From contig NZ_MUZR01000055.1 in assembly GCF_001995255.1 (NCBI RefSeq), positions 1 to 37,015 of the forward strand: DNA of 37,015 nt, given 5' to 3'. The notes beneath the pieces were generated by a model. That model made no database searches and was not told the DNA's origin. It saw only the letters and a program-made list of their open reading frames with translations. Position numbers and translations under genes: made by a program. This DNA is from Thioalkalivibrio halophilus (lineage in GTDB: Bacteria; Pseudomonadota; Gammaproteobacteria; Ectothiorhodospirales; Ectothiorhodospiraceae). This document shows, one piece after another, positions 14,864-23,493 of this stretch. Position 1 is the first letter of the stretch; each line of letters begins with the position of its first letter.

Positions 14864-15547
14864 TCATGCCGCCCGTGCCGGCAGTCGCGCAGGGAGCTCG
14901 TCCAGACGGTCCAGCACCGCGTCCGGATTCTGGTCGCGGATGTCGTCCCCGTGATTGTAGCCGTAGGTCATGCAGACGATCTGGAAACCCGCCGCGCGCG
15001 CCGCCTTCACGTCGCTCTTCGAATCCCCGACCATCAGGGAATCCTCCGGCTTCACGCCCAGCTCGCGTGCGGCATGCCACAGGGGCTCCGGGTCCGGTTT
15101 TTTCTTCTCCAGGTCGTCGCCGGCGACCACGATCTCGAAGTCGTCGAGGATGCCCTTCTCCGCCAGCAACGGGCGGGTGAAGCAGCCCGCCTTGTTGGTC
15201 ACACAGCCCAGGCGGTAGCCCTCGGCCTGCAGACGGTCCAGGCCCTCGCGCACGCCGGGATACAGCGGGCTGCGCCCGGCGGTGTTCTCCTGGTAGATCC
15301 GCATGAACACCGGCAGGGCCCGCTGGTACAGCTCGGGGTCGGGCTCGCCGTCGAGATCGTTGACCAGCGCACGCTGCACCAGCCGCTCGACGCCGTTGCC
15401 CACCCAGTTGCGCACCGCGGCCTCACCGCGCTCGGGCAGGCCGAGCTCGCGCATCATCGCGTCCACGCTCCAGGCCAGATCGGGCACGCTGTCGATCAGC
15501 GTGCCGTCCAGGTCGATCAGGATCATGGCGGGACGTTTCAGGCTCAC
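14864..15547 (-). CDS. gph: Phosphoglycolate phosphatase
   Basis: Predicted 227-residue HAD-superfamily phosphatase that dephosphorylates 2-phosphoglycolate, which arises from RuBisCO oxygenation or DNA repair. The nucleophile motif is ILIDLDGTLIDSV with D12 and D14; VTNK (motif II), the Lys of KKKPDPEP (motif III) and MVGDSKSDVKAA (motif IV) follow. I chose the GTG at 15547, whose GAGGG ribosome site overlaps the rpe stop codon 7 bp upstream; an upstream GTG and the ATG at 15526 are alternatives. The rpe-gph pair is conserved in gammaproteobacteria, and the activity would suit a Calvin-cycle organism. Confidence 0.93.
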   Translation of the reverse strand: MSLKRPAMILIDLDGTLIDSVPDLAWSVDAMMRELGLPERGEAAVRNWVGNGVERLVQRALVNDLDGEPDPELYQRALPVFMRIYQENTAGRSPLYPGVREGLDRLQAEGYRLGCVTNKAGCFTRPLLAEKGILDDFEIVVAGDDLEKKKPDPEPLWHAARELGVKPEDSLMVGDSKSDVKAARAAGFQIVCMTYGYNHGDDIRDQNPDAVLDRLDELPARLPARAA

Positions 15548-15554
15548 GGGACCC

Positions 15555-16244
15555 TCAGGCGCCGGCCAGTTCGTCACGCATCTTCTTGAGGATGCTGTCG
15601 TAGCGGTTCGGATCGGAATCCTCGCCCGCGCCGAAGATCGCCGAGCCGGCGACGAAGGTGTCCGCGCCGGCCGCCTTCACCTCGCGGATGTTGTCGGCCT
15701 TCACGCCGCCGTCGATCTCCAGGCGGATGTCACGGCCGGAGGCGTCGATGCGCTGGCGCGCCTCGCGCAGCTTGTCCAGCGTGCCGGGGATGAACTTCTG
15801 CCCGCCGAAACCGGGGTTCACCGACATCAGCAGGATCATGTCGACCTTGTCCATCACGTAATCCAGATGCGACAGCGGGGTCGCCGGATTGAACACCAGC
15901 CCGGCCTTGCAGCCCTCGCTCTTGATCAGCTGCAGGGTGCGGTCGATGTGGTCGGAGGCCTCCGGATGGAAGGTGATGTAGCTGGCACCGGCCTGGGCGA
16001 AATCCGGGATGATGCGATCCACCGGCTTGACCATCAGGTGCACGTCGATCGGCGCCTGGATGCCGTGCTTGCGCAGGGCTTCGCAGACCAGCGGGCCGAT
16101 GGTCAGGTTGGGGACATAATGGTTGTCCATCACGTCGAAGTGGACGATGTCGGCGCCCGAGTTGAGGACGTTCTCGACTTCCTCGCCCAGCCGGGCGAAA
16201 TCGGCGGACAGGATGGACGGAGCAATCAGGTCGGGTTGTGCCAT
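15555..16244 (-). CDS. rpe: Ribulose-phosphate 3-epimerase
   Basis: Predicted 229-residue TIM-barrel metalloenzyme that interconverts ribulose 5-phosphate and xylulose 5-phosphate in the pentose phosphate and Calvin cycles. The family hallmarks [49 protein letters not shown] and EIDGGV are present and contain the metal-binding His and Asp. I placed the start at the ATG at 16244 ([10 protein letters not shown]), preceded by GAGG; an ATG 14 codons earlier lacks support. It is the first gene of the rpe-gph-trpEG cluster. Confidence 0.97.
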   Translation of the reverse strand: MAQPDLIAPSILSADFARLGEEVENVLNSGADIVHFDVMDNHYVPNLTIGPLVCEALRKHGIQAPIDVHLMVKPVDRIIPDFAQAGASYITFHPEASDHIDRTLQLIKSEGCKAGLVFNPATPLSHLDYVMDKVDMILLMSVNPGFGGQKFIPGTLDKLREARQRIDASGRDIRLEIDGGVKADNIREVKAAGADTFVAGSAIFGAGEDSDPNRYDSILKKMRDELAGA

Positions 16245-16337
16245 GCGGTGCCTCGTGAAAGTTGCATCGGGAAGGAAACCGGACACGGGCCGGTTCTTCT
16301 GAACCGCAAAACTTTACCCGAAGGCGCGGCCCCGGGC

Positions 16338-16367
16338 AAAAAAACCGGGACCGCGCCGCGGGGCCGG
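16338..16367 (-). terminator. Rho-independent terminator downstream of the cytochrome c gene
   Basis: On the minus strand CCGG-CC-CCGC / GCGG-TC-CCGG forms an 8-bp stem with one 2x2 internal loop and is followed by seven T residues. It lies 32 bp beyond the cytochrome stop codon and would separate it from rpe. Confidence 0.55.
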
Positions 16368-16398
16368 CGGGAACCGCCCCGGGAAGGTAACGCGTGCC

Positions 16399-16722
16399 TT
16401 ACTCGGCGAACTCGGTGTCGATAAAGGCCGCCACGTTGGCGATGTCCTCGTCGCTCAGCGACTGCGCGTGGGGGCGCATCAGTGCGGTATTGTCTCCCAC
16501 TTGTTCGCCGGCGCGGTAGCGTTCGAGCTTGTCCGTCACGTAGGCGGCGTCCCGGCCCTTCAGGGCCGGGAAGATCGCCTGACCACGTCCGTCGGCCTGG
16601 TGGCAGCTGGCACACACGGCCTGATACATGGACTGCCCGGCCTTGATGTCGGCCGCCTGCGCCGGGAAGGTAAAGGCGAGGGCCAGACCGGCCCCGGTCA
16701 TCAGCGCGAATACATTCTTCAT
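16399..16722 (-). CDS. Small periplasmic class I cytochrome c
   Basis: Predicted 107-residue precursor with a Sec signal peptide (MKNVFALMTGAGLALAFTFP, cleavage after AQAA near residue 24), followed by a single mono-haem cytochrome c domain. The haem motif is CASCH (C37-H41) and M82 in ALMRPHA is the likely sixth ligand. The short domain with SLSDEDIANVAAFI at its end is typical of cytochrome c553/c4-half-type carriers. I chose the ATG at 16722 because AGGAGA lies upstream. It could shuttle electrons to an oxidase or from sulfur oxidation; the neighbours do not tell. It has its own terminator. Confidence 0.9.
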   Translation of the reverse strand: MKNVFALMTGAGLALAFTFPAQAADIKAGQSMYQAVCASCHQADGRGQAIFPALKGRDAAYVTDKLERYRAGEQVGDNTALMRPHAQSLSDEDIANVAAFIDTEFAE

Positions 16723-16847
16723 TGTTGTTGTCTCCTGCTGGATCCTTCGGGTTTTGTGCACAGGGTCTCAGCCGCTGCGTGGAAGGAACATTAGCAGGCA
16801 CTTCCTGAACGGTTCATTAAGGAAACACTGATTCGGTCGGGGGCAGG

Positions 16848-17513
16848 TCAGCGTCCGTGGAGATAGCGCTCGTCCGACCAGGTGGCCAGCCAGCCCGGGC
16901 GCAGGACCACCAGGGCCGTGACCACGATGCCGTTGACCACCGACTCGGGCAGGATCAGCAGGGGGAGATAGCGCACGTAGTCGCGATAGACCTCGTGCCA
17001 GGCCAGTTCGGTGAACAGGCCGTACACTGCCGCGGTACCCAGCACCGCGACCACCGCCGACAGCGCCCCTCCGAGGAAGGCCACCCCGTAGAGATAGATG
17101 AACATGTGCGGCGGCAGGCGGGTTTCGGTCAGGCGCAGCAGCCCCCAGGTCACCGCCACCGGCAGAATGCCGGCCAGCAGCACGGTCAGGGGCACGGTCG
17201 ACATCGGCAGCACGCCGAACAGTCCGAGCACGCCCACCACCAGAAACGCCAGCAGGATCGCCAGCTGCCAGCCGAACACCAGGGTCACCGCGGTCATGCC
17301 CATCAGGTGGAGGGCCAGACCGTCCACGGTCTGCGCGCGCAGGGTCCAGATGACCAGCAGCGCGATGAATGCTCCGACGAACAGCTGCGCACGTCCGGGA
17401 AAGAAAAAGGCCTCCCAGGGCATGCGACGCAGCATCACGACCAGCCCCGCCCCGGTCAGGAGGGCCACCAGCACCTGGAGCGCGACGGGCAGATCGGCCG
17501 CACCCTCGGCCAC
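16848..17513 (-). CDS. CbiM-like integral membrane protein
   Basis: Predicted 221-residue membrane protein with six to seven hydrophobic segments. The segments LALHLMGMTAVTLVFGWQLA and PHMFIYLYGVAFLGGALS resemble the CbiM/NikM substrate-binding component of cobalt or nickel ECF transporters. Intact CbiM needs an N-terminal metal-binding Met-His start, which is not visible here, and no ECF ATPase or T component is encoded nearby. It may be a stand-alone relative of unknown substrate. The start is a GTG at 17513, directly after the stop of the methyltransferase gene (3-bp gap), so it is the last gene of the purE-purK-methyltransferase operon. Confidence 0.7.
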   Translation of the reverse strand: MAEGAADLPVALQVLVALLTGAGLVVMLRRMPWEAFFFPGRAQLFVGAFIALLVIWTLRAQTVDGLALHLMGMTAVTLVFGWQLAILLAFLVVGVLGLFGVLPMSTVPLTVLLAGILPVAVTWGLLRLTETRLPPHMFIYLYGVAFLGGALSAVVAVLGTAAVYGLFTELAWHEVYRDYVRYLPLLILPESVVNGIVVTALVVLRPGWLATWSDERYLHGR

Positions 17514-17516
17514 GGG

Positions 17517-18137
17517 TCAGTCCTCCTCGCGGCGCGCCAGGGCGACGGTGTAGTCGCGCCCCTGCTTGAGCTTGTCGTAATTGCCGAACACCTCGCGAAA
17601 CCCCTTCTCGATGAAGCGTCGCAGCCCGGTAATGGTCACGACATACAACCGCCCTCCGGGGTTCATCTGCTCGTGCGCATCCAGCAGCCAGGTATAGAGC
17701 AGCTCGCGCCCGACCTTGGCCGGGAGATTGGAGGCGACGACATCGAAGCGACGGTCGCGGATATGCGAGAAGCCGTTGCTCAGCACGCATTCGACGTTGG
17801 CCAGCCCGTTACGCTCGGCATTCGCGCGGGCGTATTCCACCGCCATGAAGTTGGTGTCCACCAGGGTGCAGGCCCCGGGCTCGGCCTTGTGCGCCATCAC
17901 CAGGCCGATCGGGCCGTAGCCGCAGCCGAGATCGAGGCAGCGATCACCGGAGGCGATCTCGGCGTGCCGCAGCAACAGCCGGGTCCCGTCGTCGATCCGC
18001 CGCGGCGAGAACAGGCCCCAGGTGGTCCGCAGGCGGAGCGGCACGCCTTCCAGGGTCTCCTCGATCTCGAGGTCCTGTTTCAGTTCGGCCTGACGCGCGC
18101 GCCGCGCGGCGGCATCGGGAAAATGGTTCCGGCTCAT
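17517..18137 (-). CDS. SAM-dependent methyltransferase, RsmC/RlmG-like (MTS domain)
   Basis: Predicted 206-residue class I methyltransferase. Motif I is CLDLGCGYGPIGLVMA (about residues 67-82), the acidic ribose-binding residue is in TLVDTNFMAVEYA, and motif IV is SNLPA (136-140). The fold and the TTWGLFSPRRIDDGTRLLL lead-in match the MTS family that includes the 16S/23S rRNA guanine-N2 methyltransferases, but those enzymes have NPPFH at motif IV; here it is N-L-P-A. Substrate therefore uncertain. Its ATG overlaps the purK stop (ATGA), so translation is coupled. The open frame extends much further upstream but that part is antisense-free overlap with purK. Confidence 0.82.
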   Translation of the reverse strand: MSRNHFPDAAARRARQAELKQDLEIEETLEGVPLRLRTTWGLFSPRRIDDGTRLLLRHAEIASGDRCLDLGCGYGPIGLVMAHKAEPGACTLVDTNFMAVEYARANAERNGLANVECVLSNGFSHIRDRRFDVVASNLPAKVGRELLYTWLLDAHEQMNPGGRLYVVTITGLRRFIEKGFREVFGNYDKLKQGRDYTVALARREED

Positions 18138-19297
18138 TGCGATGGTTCTCCGGCGAGGCCCCGCCACAGGGATTCGGCGACGTCGGCCACTGCGTCGGCG
18201 TCGTCCTCGTCCGGCAGGCCGACCACGTTTACATGCCCCATCTTGCGCCCCGGACGGGCCTCGGCCTTGCCGTACAGATGCAGCCGGGCCCGCGCCTCGC
18301 CGAGCACGCCGGTCCAGTCCGGCGCGGTGGCCGCCGGCCACAGGTCGCCCAGCAGGTTGACCATGGCCACCGGGGCCGTCGCCCGGGCCGGGGCCAGCGC
18401 CAGGCCACAGACCGCGCGCAGCTGCTGCTCGAACTGTGACACGCTGCAGGCATCCAGGGTGTAATGGCCGGAATTGTGGGGCCGCGGGGCGATCTCGTTG
18501 ACCAGCAGCTCGCCGCCGGCGGTCACGAAGAACTCCACCGCCAGCACCCCGCAATAATCCAGATGCGACGCCACGCGTCGCGCCAGGTCTTCCGCCTGCT
18601 TCGCCAGATCGGCAGGCAGCCGTGCGGGGACGCGGGTCAGATGCAGGATGCCTCCGCGATGCGTATTCTCCGCGACAGGGAACACTTCGGTGGTTCCGTC
18701 CGGCGACCGCGCCACGATGACCGAAACCTCGCGCGCCAGATCCACCTGTTCCTCCAGCACGCAGTCCACCCCGCCCAGCTCGGCATAGGCCGCGGCCAGC
18801 GCATCCGCGCGGTCGAGGCGGACCTGACCCTTGCCGTCGTAGCCCAGACGGGTGGTCTTGAGCACCGCGGGAAAGCGCGGCGCCGCATTATCGGCGATCG
18901 CCACCTGCGGATCCGCGCCGGCAGGCACCGGCTGCCATGGCGCAACCGCGATGCCCGCCTCGCCCAGAAAGCGCTTCTCCTCCAGGCGATCCTGGGCAAT
19001 CGTCAGCGCCCGCACCCCCGGCCGCAGGCAGCCACGCGCCGCGACCCGTTCCAGCGATTCGGCGGGAATGTTCTCGAACTCGGCGGTGACCACCGCGCAG
19101 GCATCGGCCAGCTGATCCAGCGCTGCGTGATCGTCGAATGCGGCGACGCGGTGCCAATCCGCGACCGCTCCGGCCGGGCTGCGCGGGTCCGGATCCATCA
19201 CCATCACGGCATAGCCCGAACGGCGCGCGGCCAGCACGAAATAACGGCCCAGCTGGCCGCCGCCCAGCAGACCGAGGGTGGCGGGCGGAGCAATCAT
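18134..19297 (-). CDS. purK: N5-carboxyaminoimidazole ribonucleotide synthase
   Basis: Predicted 387-residue ATP-grasp enzyme that makes N5-CAIR from AIR, ATP and bicarbonate in purine synthesis. The N-terminal TLGLLGGGQLGRYFVLAA dinucleotide-like loop, the ATP-grasp segments VLKTTRLGYDGKGQV and CVLEEQVDLAREVSV, and the LVNEIAPRPHNSGHYT signature are present. The ATG at 19297 is 7 bp after the purE stop. Order purE-purK is the common bacterial one. Confidence 0.96.
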   Translation of the reverse strand: MIAPPATLGLLGGGQLGRYFVLAARRSGYAVMVMDPDPRSPAGAVADWHRVAAFDDHAALDQLADACAVVTAEFENIPAESLERVAARGCLRPGVRALTIAQDRLEEKRFLGEAGIAVAPWQPVPAGADPQVAIADNAAPRFPAVLKTTRLGYDGKGQVRLDRADALAAAYAELGGVDCVLEEQVDLAREVSVIVARSPDGTTEVFPVAENTHRGGILHLTRVPARLPADLAKQAEDLARRVASHLDYCGVLAVEFFVTAGGELLVNEIAPRPHNSGHYTLDACSVSQFEQQLRAVCGLALAPARATAPVAMVNLLGDLWPAATAPDWTGVLGEARARLHLYGKAEARPGRKMGHVNVVGLPDEDDADAVADVAESLWRGLAGEPSQ

Positions 19298-19304
19298 GAC
19301 CGGT

Positions 19305-19820
19305 TCACGCCGGGTCCGGCGGCAGGGTCTGGCCGAGGACGGCGTCGCGCTGTTCGGCGCGGAAGGCATCCAGCCGGGCCGCGAGATCGGGGTCGCCGGT
19401 GGCCAGCATCGCGGCCGCGAACAGCGCGGCATTGGCGGCCCCCGATTCGCCGATGGCGAAGGTGGCCACCGGGATCCCGCGCGGCATCTGCACGATGGAC
19501 AGCAGCGAGTCCTCGCCCTGCAGGTGACGCGAGGCCACGGGCACGCCGAGCACCGGCACCGGCGTCTTCGCGGCCAGCATGCCCGGCAGATGCGCGGCGC
19601 CGCCGGCCCCGGCGATGATCGCGGACAGCCCCCGCTCACGCGCCTGTTCGGCGTACTCGAACAGCAGGTCCGGCGTGCGATGCGCGGACACCACGCGGGT
19701 CTCGTGGGGGATTTCCAGACGCGCCAGCAACTCGGCCGCGCGCTCCATGGTGCCCCAGTCCGAGGTGCTCCCCATGACCACCCCTACGCGGGGCGGCGTT
19801 GTCGTTCCCGTGATATTCAT
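19305..19820 (-). CDS. purE: N5-CAIR mutase
   Basis: Predicted 171-residue class I PurE that converts N5-CAIR to CAIR. The conserved [11 protein letters not shown] loop (residues 12-22), the active-site His47 in VSAHRTPD, and the [13 protein letters not shown] and PVPVLGVPV segments are all typical. The ribosome site is weak (CTCGG). It is first in a purE-purK-methyltransferase-CbiM-like operon and divergent from purC across about 100 bp, so the purine genes share a control region. Confidence 0.96.
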   Translation of the reverse strand: MNITGTTTPPRVGVVMGSTSDWGTMERAAELLARLEIPHETRVVSAHRTPDLLFEYAEQARERGLSAIIAGAGGAAHLPGMLAAKTPVPVLGVPVASRHLQGEDSLLSIVQMPRGIPVATFAIGESGAANAALFAAAMLATGDPDLAARLDAFRAEQRDAVLGQTLPPDPA

Positions 19821-19919
19821 CCGAGCAACGATAGCCGCCCGGCCCGGCGCGGACAAGACTTGACGCCCACGCGCCGACCGGAGGATTCCCCGGACGGGCC
19901 GAACCGCTACAATGGCGGG

Positions 19920-20828
19920 ATGAACGATACCCTGCTCGAAAGTGACATCCCCGACCTGGAATGCGTCCACCGCGGCAAGGTGCGCGACCTGTACCGGGTG
20001 GACGACGACCACTGGCTGATGGTGACCACCGACCGGCTGTCGGCATTCGACGTGATCCTGCCTACGCCGGTGCCGGACAAGGGACGGGTGTTGACCGCGA
20101 TCACCGTGTACTGGATGCGGCGCATCGAGCGCGAGCTGGGCATCCCCAATCAGCTGACCGATATACCGCTGGCCGAGGTGGTGCCGGACCCCGGGGTGCG
20201 CGCGCCGCTCGAGGGGCGCAGCCTGGTGGTGCGGCGACTGGAGGCCCTGCCGGTGGAAGCGGTGGTGCGCGGCTACCTGATCGGCTCCGGCTGGAAGGAC
20301 TATCAGGCGACGGGTGCGGTCTGCGGTCTCCCGCTGCCACCGGGCCTGGAGCTGGCCGGGGCACTGCCGGAGCCATTGTTCACGCCCAGCACCAAGGCGG
20401 CGGTCGGGGATCATGACGAGAACGTCGACTTCGACCATGTCGCCGCTGCCATTGGCGAGGAGCGCGCGCGCGAGGTGCGTGACGCCAGCATCGCGATCTA
20501 CAACCTGGCGCGCGAGCACGCCGCCGCGCGCGGAATCATCATCGCCGACACCAAATTCGAATTCGGGCTCGACCGCGAAGGCCGCCTGCATCTGATCGAC
20601 GAGGTCCTGACACCCGACTCCTCGCGCTTCTGGCCGGCGGACGAATATACGCCGGGCCGCAGCCCCGCGTCGTTCGACAAGCAGTACGTGCGCGACTATC
20701 TCGAAACCCTGGACTGGGACAAGACGGCCCCGGGGCCGGCGCTGCCCGCGGAGATCGCCGAGCAGACGGCGGCGCGCTATCGCGAGGCGCTGGAACGCCT
20801 GACCGGGTCGCCGCTCGACCGGCCATGA
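19920..20828 (+). CDS. purC: SAICAR synthase
   Basis: Predicted 302-residue enzyme that joins aspartate to CAIR, giving [25 protein letters not shown] at the N-terminus, [35 protein letters not shown] and [14 protein letters not shown] are family signatures. The length matches the longer PurC class (about 300 residues) as in yeast and some proteobacteria, rather than the 237-residue enteric form. A TACAAT lies only 6 bp before the ATG; if it is a -10 box, the transcript would be leaderless. It is divergent from purE and overlaps bioD by four bases. Confidence 0.96.
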   Translation: MNDTLLESDIPDLECVHRGKVRDLYRVDDDHWLMVTTDRLSAFDVILPTPVPDKGRVLTAITVYWMRRIERELGIPNQLTDIPLAEVVPDPGVRAPLEGRSLVVRRLEALPVEAVVRGYLIGSGWKDYQATGAVCGLPLPPGLELAGALPEPLFTPSTKAAVGDHDENVDFDHVAAAIGEERAREVRDASIAIYNLAREHAAARGIIIADTKFEFGLDREGRLHLIDEVLTPDSSRFWPADEYTPGRSPASFDKQYVRDYLETLDWDKTAPGPALPAEIAEQTAARYREALERLTGSPLDRP

Positions 20829-21541
20829 ATCCCGCGGGCCTGTTCGTCAGCGCCACCGACACCGGCGTGGGCAAGACCTTCGTTGGCTGCGCGCTGCTGC
20901 GGGCCTGGTGCGCGGCGGGGCTGAGGCCCGTCCCGTGCAAGCCGGCGGAATCCGGCTGCGAGACAGGGCCGGACGGCCTGTATCCCGCCGACGGCGTGGC
21001 CCTGACCGCCGCCGCGGGGCTGCCCCCGGCGGCAGTGGCACGGGTGACCCCCTGGCGATTCCCCGATGCCCTCGCCCCGGACCAGGCGGCGCGCAACGCC
21101 GGCCACCCGCTGTACCTCGCGGAACTGGTCGACGCCTGCGAGGCACAACGAAAAGGAGCGCAAGGGCCGCTGCTGGTGGAAGGCGCCGGCGGCTTCTATT
21201 CGCCGCTGGCCGAAGAAGCGCTGAACGCCGACCTGGCCGTGGCGCTCGGCCTGCCGGTGCTGCTGGTGGCGGAAGACCGCCTCGGGACGCTGAACACCTG
21301 CCTGCTGACGCTGGAGGCCCTGGAGCGGCGCGGACTCGCACTGGCGGGGATCGTGCTCAACCGGCGGCGGCCCGACACCGATCCACAACTGGACAACGCA
21401 TCCGCCCTGCAACGGCGCACGCACGCGCCGGTGATCGAACTGGCCGAGGGGATTACCTCGGACCGCGCCGGTCAGAGGGTCTCGACCTCCATCGCATCGG
21501 GCCTGATTCCGCCTTCGGCCGGATCGGCCTCCGGCCGCTGA
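20825..21541 (+). CDS. bioD: Dethiobiotin synthetase
   Basis: Predicted 238-residue P-loop enzyme that closes the ureido ring of dethiobiotin from diaminopelargonic acid, CO2 and ATP. The phosphate loop is [13 protein letters not shown] (about residues 9-21), the catalytic CKPAESG follows, and [11 protein letters not shown] is the family motif. Its ATG overlaps the purC stop (ATGA). Other biotin genes are absent here, so it is unlinked from bioABFC. Its last 70 bases overlap the 3' end of the convergent SYLF-domain gene. Confidence 0.94.
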   Translation: MNPAGLFVSATDTGVGKTFVGCALLRAWCAAGLRPVPCKPAESGCETGPDGLYPADGVALTAAAGLPPAAVARVTPWRFPDALAPDQAARNAGHPLYLAELVDACEAQRKGAQGPLLVEGAGGFYSPLAEEALNADLAVALGLPVLLVAEDRLGTLNTCLLTLEALERRGLALAGIVLNRRRPDTDPQLDNASALQRRTHAPVIELAEGITSDRAGQRVSTSIASGLIPPSAGSASGR

Positions 21542-22260
21542 TCCTCACCGCCCCGCGCCGGGGCCTCGTCGGCTTCGTCGCGGCGGAGCTCGAGCAGGGC
21601 ATCCCGCAAGGCCTGGGTGCCGGGGTGATCCACGCGACGGCTCTCGAGGATGTGCACCGGACGCAGATCCTCGCGGTAGTAGGCCTCGTTGAAGTCTTCG
21701 CGGACGGTCAGGCGCGAGCCTTCGAAACTCATGCCCAGATACGCCCCGCGCGCCCGCGCGTAAGAAATGAAATCCGCATTGACGGAAGCGCTGCGCCCGG
21801 CGCCCACCGGGCCCGCGGCGACTTCGGCATCACCTCCCAGGCGCATGGACGAGGCGAACAGCGAATCGCGGGCATCGGGCCGCCGTGCGACCATCACCAC
21901 CTCGGCGGCGTCCCCGCCGATCTGCACGCCGAAGCTGACGGATCCCAGAGAATAGAAACCCACTGGACTGTAGTCGCCCTCGTCTTCGTCCCAGGCCAGG
22001 GCCACGCCCAGCCCGCCGGATCCGCCAATGAAGAACCCCCCACGGATCACGCGCGGGAAGATCACCACCGCATGCGCTTCCCGCAGGTCGGCACGCAGTG
22101 CGGGGTAGTCGGGGTGCCCGGCCATGCGGGTGAGGGTGTCCTTGGCGCGGTCGACGATGTCCTGCGGATCGACGTCCCGCGCGAACGGATTGGCGCTGGC
22201 CGGCGGCGCCAGGGAAAGGATCAGGGCAAGGGCGAGGAGCAGGACTGCGAAATGACGCAT
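21472..22260 (-). CDS. SYLF-domain (YSC84/DUF500) exported protein
   Basis: Predicted 262-residue precursor with a Sec signal peptide (MRHFAVLLLALALILSLAP, cleavage near ASA at 21-23, no lipobox Cys). The mature part carries the SYLF lipid-binding domain: AHAVVIFPRVIRGGFFIG, SPVGFYSLGSVSFGVQIGG, and NADFISYARARGAYLGMSFE. The C-terminal 40 residues are charged and disordered-looking. Family members bind phosphoinositides or other lipids in eukaryotes; the bacterial role is unknown. I chose the ATG at 22260, with GGAGG five bases upstream. It lies just downstream of the terminator of the central-carbon operon, so it needs its own promoter in a short gap. Confidence 0.85.
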   Translation of the reverse strand: MRHFAVLLLALALILSLAPPASANPFARDVDPQDIVDRAKDTLTRMAGHPDYPALRADLREAHAVVIFPRVIRGGFFIGGSGGLGVALAWDEDEGDYSPVGFYSLGSVSFGVQIGGDAAEVVMVARRPDARDSLFASSMRLGGDAEVAAGPVGAGRSASVNADFISYARARGAYLGMSFEGSRLTVREDFNEAYYREDLRPVHILESRRVDHPGTQALRDALLELRRDEADEAPARGGEDQRPEADPAEGGIRPDAMEVETL

Positions 22261-22312
22261 CGGGACCTCCGGGGAGGGGCCGTTGTTCGGAACAGGGTGG
22301 CAATGATCGCAC

Positions 22313-22340
22313 AAAAAAAGGGGGCCGAAGCCCCCTTTTT
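22313..22340 (-). terminator. Rho-independent terminator of the tkt-gap-pgk-pyk-fba operon
   Basis: On the minus strand GGGGGC-TTCG-GCCCCC forms a six-pair stem with the very stable UUCG loop, followed by seven T residues. The A-rich other side also gives T5 for plus-strand transcripts, so it may work in both directions. It lies 27 bp beyond the fba stop. Confidence 0.9.
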
Positions 22341-22366
22341 CGTGCATCCGTGCGCGGATCGCGAGA

Positions 22367-23431
22367 TCAGTTGATCTTCGGATCCAGATCGCCGTTGTTG
22401 TAGCGGGCGACCATGTCGTCCAGCGACATCGGCTTGATCTTGGACGCCATCCCGGCGCAGCCGAAGGCTTCGAAGCGCTGCTTGCAGACGTCCTTCATGC
22501 CGGCGGTCGAGGCCTTCAGGAACTTGCGCGGGTCGAATTCCTTCGGGTTCTCGGCCAGGAACTTGCGCACCGCGCCGGTGGAGGCCATGCGCAGGTCGGT
22601 GTCGATGTTGACCTTGCGCACGCCGTGCTTGATGCCTTCCTGGATCTCCTTGACCGGGACACCATAGGTCTCGCCCATGTCACCGCCGTACTGGTTGATG
22701 ATCTTCAGCCATTCTTCCGGTACCGAGGAGGAGCCGTGCATCACCAGGTGGGTGTCCGGGATGCGGGCGTGGATCTCCTTGACCCGCTCGATGGCCAGGA
22801 TGTCACCGGTCGGCGGACGGGTGAACTTGTAGGCGCCGTGCGAGGTGCCGATGGCGATGGCCAGGGCGTCGCACTTGGTCTTCTTGACGAAGTCCGCGGC
22901 CTCGTCCGGGTCGGTCAGCAGCTGGTCGTGGGACAGCGTGCCTTCGGCGCCGGAACCGTCTTCCTCCCCGGCCTGGCCGGTTTCCAGGGAGCCCAGGCAG
23001 CCCAGCTCGCCTTCCACGGACACACCGCCGGAATGGGCCATCTCGGCGACCTTGGCGGTCACGTCGACGTTGTAGTCGTAGGTCGACGGGGTCTTCATGT
23101 CGGGCATCAGGGAGCCGTCCATCATCACCGAGGTGAAGCCCGACTGGATGGAACGCAGGCACACCGCCGGCTCGGAGCCGTGGTCCTGGTGCAGCGCGAT
23201 CGGGATGTCCGGATACTGCTCGGCGGCCGCTTCGATCATGCGGCGCAGGAAGGGCTCCCCGGCGTACTTCCGCGCACCGGCGGACGCCTGAATGATCACG
23301 GGGGAGTCCACTTCCTTCGCGGCCTCCATGATCGAATGGATCTGTTCCATGTTGTTGGCGTTGTAGGCCGGCATGCCGTAGCCATGCTCGGCGGCATGGT
23401 CCAGCAGCTGGCGAAGCGAGATCAGTGCCAT
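22367..23431 (-). CDS. fba: Fructose-bisphosphate aldolase, class II, Calvin-cycle subtype
   Basis: Predicted 354-residue zinc enzyme that condenses dihydroxyacetone phosphate with glyceraldehyde 3-phosphate or erythrose 4-phosphate. Zinc and catalytic residues are visible in IALHQDHG (H81, D83, H84), the VEGELGCLG motif, GTSHGAYKF and [10 protein letters not shown]. Length and the insert [15 protein letters not shown] are typical of the CbbA (Calvin-cycle) group rather than the enteric FbaA. A perfect AAGGAGG ribosome site lies 5 bp before the ATG. It is the last gene of the operon and is followed by a strong terminator. Confidence 0.96.
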   Translation of the reverse strand: MALISLRQLLDHAAEHGYGMPAYNANNMEQIHSIMEAAKEVDSPVIIQASAGARKYAGEPFLRRMIEAAAEQYPDIPIALHQDHGSEPAVCLRSIQSGFTSVMMDGSLMPDMKTPSTYDYNVDVTAKVAEMAHSGGVSVEGELGCLGSLETGQAGEEDGSGAEGTLSHDQLLTDPDEAADFVKKTKCDALAIAIGTSHGAYKFTRPPTGDILAIERVKEIHARIPDTHLVMHGSSSVPEEWLKIINQYGGDMGETYGVPVKEIQEGIKHGVRKVNIDTDLRMASTGAVRKFLAENPKEFDPRKFLKASTAGMKDVCKQRFEAFGCAGMASKIKPMSLDDMVARYNNGDLDPKIN

Positions 23432-23493
23432 GGTTCCTCCTTACGGGATTCGCACTTCAGGTTGGGAACTGGACGTCCGGGTGACGGTCGCCG

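Noticed and set aside
12498-14954. 818-codon plus-strand open frame antisense to trpG and trpE
   Set aside because: Same complementary-frame effect; trpE and trpG are unambiguous.
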